Origin: Dehalococcoidia bacterium
Lineage (GTDB): Bacteria > Chloroflexota > Dehalococcoidia > UBA2979
Reading direction: 5' to 3'
Length of the DNA stretch: 64,000 nt
Assembly: GCA_009692685.1 (NCBI GenBank)
Contig: SHYS01000001.1
Location: forward strand, 186,001 to 250,000
A model generated the notes under the pieces. The model did not search any database. It worked only from the letters and a program-made list of their open reading frames with translations, and had not been told where the DNA came from. The position numbers and the translations under genes were made by a program. The number at the start of each line of letters is the position of its first letter. Position 1 is the stretch's first letter. Shown piece by piece: positions 35,922-42,868 of this stretch.

Positions 35922-36281
35922 TCAATCCTTCCCCGCGCGGCTGCCGTAGTAGAAGCCGGTGACAGCGCCGACGAGGCCGACGAGGGGTGCGAAGAGGAGT
36001 TCGAGGATGACGCGCGTGTCATCGATGGTGATGCGCATGGTCCAGAGGCCGATGAAGGCGAAGAGAATGACGGCGGCGAGGATGCTGAGGAGCACGATGG
36101 CGATGGCGCCGCGCATCTTCTCGCTGTCACGGGTGGGGTCGTAGCGTTCCTCGCGTACGACGGCGCGTGGCCCGCCCTTGTCGTCGGGGCCAGGCGACAC
36201 ACGCTCCGGGACCTCATCGAGGTTGACGACACCGCGATCTGTGGCTAGTGCGGAGGTCTCGGGTGGGGTTGGTTCCGGCAT
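35922..36281 (-). CDS. Uncharacterised membrane protein with two C-terminal helices
   Basis: 119 residues from ATG 36279-36281. A polar, Pro/Asp-rich N-terminal half (MPEPTPPETSALATDR, RYDPTRDSEKMRG) precedes TM1 (AIAIVLLSILAAVILFAFIG), a short loop (MRITIDDTRVI) and TM2 (LLFAPLVGLVGAVTGFYYGS), ending SRAGKD. Function unknown. The frame is open upstream into the ribbon-helix-helix gene, but that apparent fusion comes from a frameshift there. Confidence 0.65.
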   Translation of the reverse strand: MPEPTPPETSALATDRGVVNLDEVPERVSPGPDDKGGPRAVVREERYDPTRDSEKMRGAIAIVLLSILAAVILFAFIGLWTMRITIDDTRVILELLFAPLVGLVGAVTGFYYGSRAGKD

Positions 36282-36336
36282 AGTCGCCTGCTCGGCCGGC
36301 GATCGAGCTGCCCCGGCTGCTTCTCGATGGCTCGTG

Positions 36337-36554
36337 CTACCTGAAGGTGACCTTCTTATAGTTCCGCTTCGCGTTCTCCAAAGGATGGTGTTCCCCGCCT
36401 CTTCGACATCGTCGAGGTACTTCGACTGGCGGATGGCGCGCCGGAGGGCCTCGGTGGGGGTGATGCCGCGTTTCCGCGCGAGCGCCTGAAGCGCCCTGAT
36501 GTCGTTATCGTCGAGTTCGACGGTGACGGTGGTGGTCTGCTGCGCGGGTTCCAT
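36337..36554 (-). pseudogene. Ribbon-helix-helix (CopG-like) DNA-binding protein, frameshifted near its end
   Basis: From ATG 36552-36554: TTTVTVELDDNDIRALQALA, RKRGITPTEALRRAIRQSKY, LDDVEEAGNTIL, a CopG/RHH fold of antitoxin or small-regulator type. At about 36380 (a run of three A on the plus strand) one base appears lost. Adding one T gives LLENAKRNYKKVTFR and a TAG at 36337-36339, the expected short C-terminus. Without it the frame runs on into the downstream membrane protein. No toxin partner is adjacent. Confidence 0.65.
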
Positions 36555-36595
36555 GCGCGACCTCCGGGGTGCGTGTCGATCCTACTCGATGTGTG

Positions 36596-37003
36596 TCAGC
36601 CCTCGAGGACGCGGGATTCGGCCATGACGTCCTTGCGGCCGCAGGCGGGACATTCGCCGGGGACGGTGGAGCGGGGGACATCGGACTCACGCATGCCGCT
36701 GACGGCGACCCAGATGTCGTCGCGGAGGCGGCTGCCGAGGTCGACGCGGCCGCCGGGGCCGGCGGGCCAGGGGCGCATCTCCTCGTCGATGCGACGTCGG
36801 ATCTCGGCGTCGGACATGGGTCCGGGTCGACGCACGAGCACTTCTCGATGGCAGTGTGAGCAGCGGTAGACGACGACGGGCACCGGCGCTGCCTCTCGTG
36901 CTGCTCGGGCGTAGTGTGCCTCGAGGGTTGGGGGCGTGCCCACCGGAAGGGTAGCGCGCGGTTTGAGGGGAGGGGGTGGGCGTTTCGGAGGGAGTGTGCG
37001 CAC
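36596..37003 (-). CDS. Uncharacterised zinc-ribbon protein
   Basis: 135 residues with two CxxC knuckles far apart, YRCSHCHREV (about residues 47-56) and GECPACGRKDVM near the C-terminus, between which lies MSDAEIRRRIDEEMRPW. The Pro-rich first 25 residues suggest the true start may be later. Coding character is good, and the function is unknown. Confidence 0.6.
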   Translation of the reverse strand: MRTLPPKRPPPPLKPRATLPVGTPPTLEAHYARAAREAAPVPVVVYRCSHCHREVLVRRPGPMSDAEIRRRIDEEMRPWPAGPGGRVDLGSRLRDDIWVAVSGMRESDVPRSTVPGECPACGRKDVMAESRVLEG

Positions 37004-37050
37004 CCGCGCCCGCTTCGCGAGGGAGCGAGTGGTGGCGGGTGGCCTCCATG

Positions 37051-37090
37051 TCCGAGGTAGGGGCGCAAGGCCTTGCGCCCCTACCTCGGA
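37051..37090. repeat. Perfect 40-bp palindrome (repeat B, full-length copy)
   Basis: The 20 bases 37051-37070 are followed without a loop by their exact reverse complement 37071-37090; the centre is GCGCAAGGCCTTGCGC and the outer arms are TCCGAGGTAGGGG. It lies in the 124-bp gap between the hemW stop side and the zinc-ribbon gene start. Related copies: 34544, 38437, 39742, 52476 and 54901. Confidence 0.9.
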
Positions 37091-37127
37091 CGGCGGGGGT
37101 TTCGGGGGATCGGGGGCGATCCCTAGA

Positions 37128-38330
37128 TTATTCCTCGGAAGGGGGGTCGGGGAGGAGGTCGACGAAGACTTCGTTGGAGAGGAGGAGGCCGCGGGGGGTG
37201 AGGCGGAGGCGGTCGCCGTCCGGGGGCGGGACGCGGGTGAGCAGGCCGGTGGCGATGTGATGCTCGATGGCGGTGGGGAAGGCCTGGTCTGTGGTGAGGC
37301 CGAAGCGCGCGGCGAACTCGGTGGAGGAGACGCCCTCCAGGAGGCGGAGGCCGAGGATCATCGTGTCGGCGCGGAGGGTCAGCTCGTTCGGGGTTTCGCC
37401 GCCGGCGATCTGGCGGAGGGAGCCGGCACCGGTGGCGGCGCGCTCTTCGAGGGACTCGCTGATGGCCTCTATGTAGCGGTTGGGAGCGTCGAGGTTGGCG
37501 AAGCGGCGGCCTGCGAAGAAGGAATGTGCGCCGGCGCCTAGGCCGAGGTAGGCCTCGGCACGCCAGTAGACGAGGTTGTGTTTGCACTCGAAGCCGGGGC
37601 GGGCCCAGTTCGAGATCTCGTACTGGCGGTAGCCGGCGCGGGCGAGGCGCTTGCGCGTCCACTCGTAGTGGTCGGCGACGACGTCGGGGTCTGGTTCGGG
37701 GAGCTGGCCCTTGGCGACCTGGTAGTAGAGGGCGGTGCCGGGCTCGACGGTGAGGGCGTAGCAGGAGAGGTGCTCGGGGGCGAGCTCGATGGCGCGCTCG
37801 AGGGTGTCCTGCCAGCGGGCGAGGGGCTGGTCGATGAGCCCGAAGATGAAGTCGAGGTTGAGGTTGTCGAAGCCGGCGGCACGGGCGGCGGCGACTGCCT
37901 CGATGGCGCGCTCGGCGGAGTGGGCGCGTTCGAGGAGGGCGAGCTCGTCGTCGTGGAGGGACTGCACGCCGATGGAGAGGCGGTTGATGCCGAGGGCGCG
38001 CAGGCCCTCGAGGTGTTCGCGGGTGAGCTCGCCGGGGTTGGCCTCCAGGGACCATTCGGCGTCGGGCGCCACGTTGTAGCGCTGGCGGATGCGGTCCGTG
38101 AAGGCGCGAATGTCGTCGATGGCGGTGAGCGAGGGAGTGCCGCCGCCGAAGAAGACGGTGCGGACTCGGAAGTCGCGGGCGGCGGGCGCCCAGAGGTCGA
38201 GCTCGCCGAGGAGGGCGTCGGTGTAGCCCTCGGTGAGGTGGTCGAGGCCCTCGTAGGAGTTGAAGTCGCAGTAGCCGCACTTGGACGTGCAGAAGGGGAT
38301 GTGGAGGTAGAGGGCGAGGTCTGCGGGCAT
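37128..38330 (-). CDS. hemW: Heme chaperone HemW (radical SAM, coproporphyrinogen-oxidase-like)
   Basis: Binds and transfers heme; radical SAM family but not a true HemN. 400 residues from ATG 38328-38330: LALYLHIPFCTSKCGYCDFN with CxxxCxxC, TVFFGGGTPSLTAIDDI, SIGVQSLHDDELALLERAHS, and a C-terminal winged-helix HemN domain (LTPRGLLLSNEVFVDLL). It lacks the extra N-terminal residues of oxygen-independent coproporphyrinogen oxidases, which favours HemW. Heme carriers are relevant to the radical SAM pair at 2.8 kb. Confidence 0.9.
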   Translation of the reverse strand: MPADLALYLHIPFCTSKCGYCDFNSYEGLDHLTEGYTDALLGELDLWAPAARDFRVRTVFFGGGTPSLTAIDDIRAFTDRIRQRYNVAPDAEWSLEANPGELTREHLEGLRALGINRLSIGVQSLHDDELALLERAHSAERAIEAVAAARAAGFDNLNLDFIFGLIDQPLARWQDTLERAIELAPEHLSCYALTVEPGTALYYQVAKGQLPEPDPDVVADHYEWTRKRLARAGYRQYEISNWARPGFECKHNLVYWRAEAYLGLGAGAHSFFAGRRFANLDAPNRYIEAISESLEERAATGAGSLRQIAGGETPNELTLRADTMILGLRLLEGVSSTEFAARFGLTTDQAFPTAIEHHIATGLLTRVPPPDGDRLRLTPRGLLLSNEVFVDLLPDPPSEE

Positions 38331-38436
38331 GATGCCTCGATGGTAGGGGGTGGCGAGGTGGGCGGGCGAGGGGCCTCGGAGGGGAGCACGCATTGGGGAT
38401 CGAGGGGTGGACAGAGGATCGGTGGTTCATGCGCCA

Positions 38437-38472
38437 TCGATGGGGCGCGAGGCCTCGCACCCCTACATCGGA
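38437..38472. repeat. Repeat B, degenerate copy
   Basis: GGGGCGCGAGGCCTCGCACC with flanks CGAT and CTACATCGG forms an imperfect palindrome just upstream of hemW, similar to 37051-37090. Confidence 0.6.
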
Positions 38473-38499
38473 GCCCAGGTTTCGCGAGATCGAGATCGG

Positions 38500-39017
38500 T
38501 CAGTGAAGGGGGAGGGCCATCTCCACCTCAAGGCGTGGGTCGTCGGTGCGGACGGGGGCGCGGGCGCCGGTGTCGGTGAAGCCGAGGCGGGCGTAGAGGC
38601 GTTGAGTGGGGGCGTTGCCATCGACGACCCAGAGGCGGAGCGCCGGTAAGCCCTCGGTGCGTGCCCAGTCGATGACGCGGGTGACTAGGGCGACGCCGAC
38701 GCCGCGGCCGCGCATCAAGGGGTGGGTCCACATCGAGACGAGGTGGGCGGCCGGGGAGCGCGGATCGTCGTCGTACATGCCGGGGCGCAGGCCGCCCGCG
38801 AGGCCGGCTGGCGCACCATCGACGAGCGCGTAGATCGCGATGTTGCCGTTTGTGAGGCGGGTGCGCCAGTCGTGCTCCTCGAAGGCCTGCTCGCGGCCGA
38901 GGGTGGATCCGAAGGCGTGGGGAGGCGTCGGTGAGGGCGGCGAGGCGGATGGCACGGTATTCGCGCCAGTCGTCGGGGGCGAGGGTGCGGACCTCGATGG
39001 GGGGGGGTGGCTGTCAC
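38500..39017 (-). pseudogene. GNAT acetyltransferase, frameshifted at homopolymers
   Basis: The C-terminal part is clear: YALVDGAPAGLAGGLRPGMY, HLVSMWTHPLMRGRGVGVAL (acetyl-CoA loop RGRGVG) and NAPTQRLYARLGFTDTGARA. The N-terminal part IEVRTLAPDDWREYRAIRLA lies in another frame and joins at a C4 run near 38915 (DAS to PHAFGSTL). A second slip is needed at a run of nine C (38989-38997) to connect a GTG start at 39015-39017. Two indels in homopolymers suggest decay, phase variation or sequencing error. Confidence 0.7.
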
Positions 39018-39096
39018 GGTGCGATGGTACGTCCCCGTCCCGGGGTGCGTGGAGCGGGAGTCGGTCGATTCGTGCTTGCCGAGGACTGCGAGGTGG

Positions 39097-39172
39097 TTCG
39101 ACAGGCTCACCACGAACGGATGACGGCGTTCCGGATGAACGGACAGGGGCTCACCACGAACGAATGACGGCG
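39097..39172. repeat. Two tandem copies of repeat A
   Basis: TTCGACAGGCTCACCACGAA (39097-39116) followed by CGGATGACGGCG, then a partial second copy GGCTCACCACGAACGAATG (39149-39167) again followed by ACGGCG. This is the best consensus copy in the window. Confidence 0.85.
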
Positions 39173-39234
39173 TCAGCAGGCGCCGAGCTACGATGCGGCC
39201 TCGATCAGCGGGGCGCGGAAGAGGGGTGAGTTCG

Positions 39235-39636
39235 ATGGTGGAGATGGCGCCTGAGCAGGACGCGTTCCTGCGGGAGCACAACCTGTGCGTGCTGGCGACG
39301 GGGCGTAAGGACGGGTCGCCGCAGGTCTCGACGGTCTACTACCACTTCGATGGGACGGACATCGTGATCTCGGCGACAACGGACCGGGCGAAGTACGTGA
39401 ACGCGATGCGTCAACCTCGCGTGGCGGTGCTGGTGAACGACGGGCGCCGGCAGTGCGTTGTGTACGGTCGCGCGGTGGGGGTACAGGATGATCCGGAGCG
39501 GCTGCGACTGACTCGACGGGTGCGTGAGCATCGCGGGGTGGCGGTGCCGGACGACGCGACGCTGGCCGAGGAGTTGACGCGAGACAGGCGGGCGATGCTG
39601 CGGATCACGCCGGAGGTGGTGCGCTCGAACGACTGA
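39235..39636 (+). CDS. Pyridoxamine-oxidase-like / F420-binding split-barrel protein
   Basis: 133 residues with the split-barrel fold: LREHNLCVLATGRKDGSPQV (strands 1-2), VYYHFDGTDIVISATTDRAK, YVNAMRQPRVAVLVNDGRRQ, and an alpha-helical middle RLRLTRRVREHRG. Members reduce substrates with F420H2 or bind FMN/heme; the RxxxxxxxPRVA pattern is common in the F420 (PPOX class) group. ATG 39235 follows GAGGGGTGAG (39221-39230). Consistent with F420 use together with the gene at 40628. Confidence 0.8.
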   Translation: MVEMAPEQDAFLREHNLCVLATGRKDGSPQVSTVYYHFDGTDIVISATTDRAKYVNAMRQPRVAVLVNDGRRQCVVYGRAVGVQDDPERLRLTRRVREHRGVAVPDDATLAEELTRDRRAMLRITPEVVRSND

Positions 39637-39741
39637 GGGAGAGCCGCACCGGTGGACGGCCGAACATCGACACCACCGCCCCGAGCCCTCGATCGCGGTG
39701 GATCGAGGGGGAGTTGGCAACATCGTGGCCCCTGTGGCATC

Positions 39742-39778
39742 GGTAGGGGAGCGAGGGCTCGCGCCCCTACCTCGGAGG
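39742..39778. repeat. Repeat B, variant copy
   Basis: GGTAGGGGAGCGAGGGCTCG continuing CGCCCCTACCTCGGAGG: an imperfect palindrome with the same outer arms as 37051-37090 but a different centre. Confidence 0.75.
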
Positions 39779-39799
39779 TTGAGTGTGCGGCCGGGTGTG

Positions 39800-39844
39800 G
39801 GCAACGAGCAGCCCTCGACGTCGCGCCGAGGGCTGCTCGTTGCC
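39800..39844. terminator. Strong bidirectional hairpin between convergent genes
   Basis: An 18-bp perfect inverted repeat (39800-39817 with 39827-39844, arm GGCAACGAGCAGCCCTCG) around a 9-nt loop. It lies between the stops of the split-barrel gene (39636) and the H1-like gene (39862). No long T-run is present, but the stem is strong enough to act as a terminator or mRNA end for both. Confidence 0.75.
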
Positions 39845-39861
39845 TGGTGCGGGACCAGTGA

Positions 39862-40338
39862 CTAGCGGCGCGCGCCAGCCTTTGCCGCGGTGCGGCGGGC
39901 AGCGGGGCGCCGGGTGGCGGGGCGAGCTGCCGGGCGGGCAGCGGCACGCGCGGCCGGACGAGCGGCTGCACGACCGACGGGGCGGCTCGCGGGGCGAGCG
40001 GTGGGCCGAGCGACGGTCTTTTTGACCGCGGCCTTGGCGACGGTCTTTTTGACCGCGGCCTTGGCGACGGTCTTTTTGACCGCGGCCTTGGCGACGGTCT
40101 TTTTGACCGCGGCCTTGGCGACGGTCTTCTTGGCGGCGGGCTTGGCCGCCGCGCGGGTGACCTTCTTCACACCACCACCGAGCGAGACGCGCATCTCACC
40201 GGCCTTGGCGGAGACGGAGCCCTCCGTGCGACCGAGCTTGGTGCCGATCGCCTTGGCCGTGTTGGACTTGGCGAGCGCCTTGAGGGTGCGCACGTCTTCG
40301 GCTGACCACGGCTTGCCTGCGTTCTTTGGCGTGGGCAT
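39862..40338 (-). CDS. SANT/Myb-like plus histone H1-like DNA-binding protein
   Basis: 158 residues in two parts. Residues 1-55 (KPWSAEDVRTLKALAKSNTA, then IGTKLGRTEGSVSAKAGEM) look like a SANT/Myb helical DNA-binding unit. Residues 56-158 are an extremely basic Lys/Ala tail with five tandem KKTVAKAAV units followed by Arg/Ala/Pro repeats (ARPAARAAARPAARPATRR). The tail resembles eukaryotic H1 and bacterial Hc1/AlgP-like chromatin proteins. Probably a nucleoid-associated protein. ATG 40336-40338 follows AAGGAGT. Copy number of the tail unit may vary because the DNA repeat is near-perfect. Confidence 0.85.
   Translation of the reverse strand: MPTPKNAGKPWSAEDVRTLKALAKSNTAKAIGTKLGRTEGSVSAKAGEMRVSLGGGVKKVTRAAAKPAAKKTVAKAAVKKTVAKAAVKKTVAKAAVKKTVAKAAVKKTVARPTARPASRPVGRAAARPAARAAARPAARPATRRPAARRTAAKAGARR
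40011..40128 (-). repeat. 27-bp tandem repeat encoding the H1-like tail
   Basis: Four consecutive copies of a 27-bp unit starting CGACGGTCTTTTTGACCGCG begin at 40011, 40038, 40065 and 40092, followed by a partial fifth. Copies are identical at the DNA level as far as I can see, which implies recent expansion or gene conversion. Confidence 0.9.
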
Positions 40339-40627
40339 TCAGACTCCTTCTACATCCCCGCCCCGAGAAAACCTACCACGGATAAGTGTCTATGGTGAAG
40401 TCGTATACACCGAATTGCAGATAATGTTTTTCCACGCCCGAGAAGGTCGACCGTCCGCCCTTGGTGGCGTTCGGTGGTGGTGGGCGGTCGACTGAGGAGG
40501 TCGAGTTCCTCGAGCGGGTGAGTCGAGGGGTGGGCGCGGTGGGCTGGCGAGGGTCGGTCCGGCCTGTGCTCGACAATCAGACGTGCCACGAAACCCCAGT
40601 TCTGGCCACGAGAAACGGGTGTGGCGT

Positions 40628-41560
40628 CTAGTGCAGCGCGGGCATGACGTCGCGGGCGAAGCGCTCGAAGACGCCGAAGTCGTAGGGCGTGTTGACCATC
40701 ATGACGAGGTGGGTGAAGCCGGCATCGAGGTAGGCCTGGGCGGCGGCGCGCATGTCGTCGGGTGAGCCGCCGACGGTGCGACGACGAACTTCCTCGACGG
40801 AGACGCCCTGACGCTCGGCGGTGCGGGCAATGTAGTCCTTGTAGAGGGCGTCTGAGATCACGGGCGCGCCGGCGGTGAGCTGGATCGATGCAGGGTCGCG
40901 ACCGACCTCGGCGCAGTGCCTGCGGAGCACCTCGATCTTCTGCTGGAGGGTGACGATGGGCCCCAGGCCGTTCCAGGCGTCTGCGTACTTCGCGACCAAG
41001 CGGAGCGTCTTGCGCTCGCCACCGCCGCCGATCCAGATCGGTGGGTGGGGCGACTGCAGGGGTCGTGGGAGGAAGGGCGCGTTGTCGAGGGAGTAGTACT
41101 TGCCATCGAAGGAGACGTTGGGTGCGCTGTCGCTGGTGGACCACAGGCGGGTGATGACCTCGAGCGCTTCTTCGAGGCGGGCGAGGCGCTGGCCGACGGA
41201 GCCGAACTCGAAGCCGTAGGCGGAGTGCTCGAGCTCGTACCAGCCGGCGCCGATGCCCATGTTGAGGCGGCCGCCGGAGATGTGATCGACGGTGGTGGCG
41301 ATCTTGGCGAGGAGGGCGGGGTTGCGGTAGGTGTTGCCCGTGACGAAGACGCCGACGCGCATGCGGGAAGTCACGGCGGCGAGTGCGGCGAGTGTAGTCC
41401 AGCCGTCCATGCATGGGCCATCAACGTCGCGGGTGCCGGCGGGGATGAAGTGATCGTGGCACCATGCGCCGTCGAAGCCCCACTCCTCGAGGCGGCGCCA
41501 GGTGTCGACGAGCTCGGGCCAGGAGATGTTTTGCTGACCGGTCTGGACGCTGAACTCCAC
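40628..41560 (-). CDS. LLM-class F420-dependent oxidoreductase
   Basis: Luciferase-like TIM-barrel enzyme that uses F420 or flavin. 310 residues: WRRLEEWGFDGAWCHDHFIP, VGVFVTGNTYRNPALLAKIA, TVDHISGGRLNMGIGAGWYE, PRPLQSPHPPIWIGGGGERK, and C-terminal GFTHLVMMVNTPYDFGVFER. The GAGWYE.E block is typical of the F420 branch. ATG start; no operon partner. Substrate not predictable. The 289 bp between this gene and the H1-like gene (40339-40627) show no credible gene. Confidence 0.88.
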   Translation of the reverse strand: MEFSVQTGQQNISWPELVDTWRRLEEWGFDGAWCHDHFIPAGTRDVDGPCMDGWTTLAALAAVTSRMRVGVFVTGNTYRNPALLAKIATTVDHISGGRLNMGIGAGWYELEHSAYGFEFGSVGQRLARLEEALEVITRLWSTSDSAPNVSFDGKYYSLDNAPFLPRPLQSPHPPIWIGGGGERKTLRLVAKYADAWNGLGPIVTLQQKIEVLRRHCAEVGRDPASIQLTAGAPVISDALYKDYIARTAERQGVSVEEVRRRTVGGSPDDMRAAAQAYLDAGFTHLVMMVNTPYDFGVFERFARDVMPALH

Positions 41561-41646
41561 GGGCGGTTCCCCCTCGCGCGCGCCAGCGATGACGCGCCGG
41601 GCATTGTCGCAGGGTGCAGGCCGAGATGGGGAAGGATGTGGGGCGG

Positions 41647-42692
41647 TCAGGCGGCCTTTGGTCCGGAGCGGGGCCGGTTGCGCCCGCGGCGAGCGGAGGG
41701 TGCGCGGGTTTCACCATCGAGGATGGCGCGGTCGCGGCCGGCCTTCTTGGCGCGGTAGAGCGCGTTGTCGGCGCGGGAGCGAGCGGAGTGCGCCTGGTGC
41801 TCCGTGGTGGCGCCTTCGACGGTCAGCGCACCACCGATTGAGGTGGTGTGCTGACCTGGCCTGCGGAGGTCTGGGCGGCGAATGATGCGGTTGCGCCGCG
41901 GACGGCGTCGGCGACGCGGCGGAGGCCATCGGTCGTAAGCGGACCATCGAGCAGCACGGCGAACTCGTCGCCGCCGAGGCGAGCGGCGAGTTCGCCGCGG
42001 CGGATAGCCCCGCTGAGGTGCAGCACCACGCTCTGGAGGACGGCGTCGCCGGCGTTGTGGCCGTGCTTGCCGTTCACGCTTTTGAAGTGATCGATGTCGA
42101 TCATTAGGGTGCCACCAAGGCATCCCGCCGAGGCGCGAAGATATGACTCCGCATCGAAGGCGCGACGGTTGGCGAGTCCCGTGATGGGGTCGAGGAGGCT
42201 CAGAGCCTCGGCGTCGCGGCGCGCGGTGTCGAGGCTCGTGTGGGAGTGATGTAGTTCGCGAGCGAAGTAGAACGCGGCGAAGGCGGTGCCCCCGACGGAC
42301 ATGAAGGCGGTGAGGGTATCGGCTGGCACATCGCGTCCAGGGGTGGTGGCGGATCAGGCGAGGAAGCAGGCCATGCACCATACAGTGGAGGCGACCGCGG
42401 CAGCTGGACGCTGGAAGAATCCCGCGATCGCGACGAGCCAGACGAAATACGGCATGGCGATGAGCGCCTTATCAGGCTCGGAATGAGCCATGCCGAAGGC
42501 GATCAGTGGAGCGCCGAATGCCGGAACAGCCGTTGAGAGAATCGTTCCACCGACGGGCCACCGGATGAGTGCGAGTCCTGCGGCGCCGCCGATCGCGATC
42601 GCGGCTAGGCGGCCGAGATCAGGACTCCCGCCCATGAACGCGATGCGAATCGCCGCTCCCGCGGCGCCAGCGGCGAAGAGGCCGCCGACCAA
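41647..42692 (-). pseudogene. Membrane-anchored diguanylate cyclase (GGDEF) with an in-frame TGA and a frameshift
   Basis: The N-terminal part from about 42692 (TTG; true start unclear) has four or five hydrophobic helices (LGRLAAIAIGGAAGLALIRW, YFVWLVAIAGFF). It meets TGA at 42354-42356. The same frame continues with another helix (AFAAFYFARELHHSH) and a GGDEF domain: LDPITGLANRRAF, TLMIDIDHFKSVNGKHGHNA and the active site ARLGGDEFAVLL. Near 41850 a one-base change breaks the last strand; the next frame supplies TTSIGGALTVEGATTE and ADNALYRAKKAGRDRAI. It would make cyclic-di-GMP if intact. Confidence 0.75.
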
Positions 42693-42868
42693 GCGTGAGA
42701 GGCTACGCGCAGGTACGTGTTGCCGTCAGTTGCTTGCACCAATGAATGTTCGTCATTTCGAGGAAAATCTCTAGGTTCGACTGGGCCTAGGCGAGCGAGC
42801 ACCGGAGATTCGAGGCGCCCCGAATCTGAGGGGTCGCGCGGGCCGAATCTAGGTGCGAAACTCCGTCG

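Noticed and set aside
40011..40128. CRISPR-like array
   Set aside because: The 27-bp units are directly adjacent without spacers and code for the KKTVAKAAV tail.
40339..40627. Short minus-strand frame of about 67 codons upstream of the H1-like gene
   Set aside because: Low-complexity Pro/Thr/Arg composition, no ribosome-binding site and no recognisable family.
42354..42356. UGA as selenocysteine in the GGDEF gene
   Set aside because: No SECIS-like stem downstream and the gene has another frameshift; left as a low-interest finding.
42693..42868. T-box leader before aspS
   Set aside because: Inverted CGAATCT arms exist but the T-box antiterminator core was not found.
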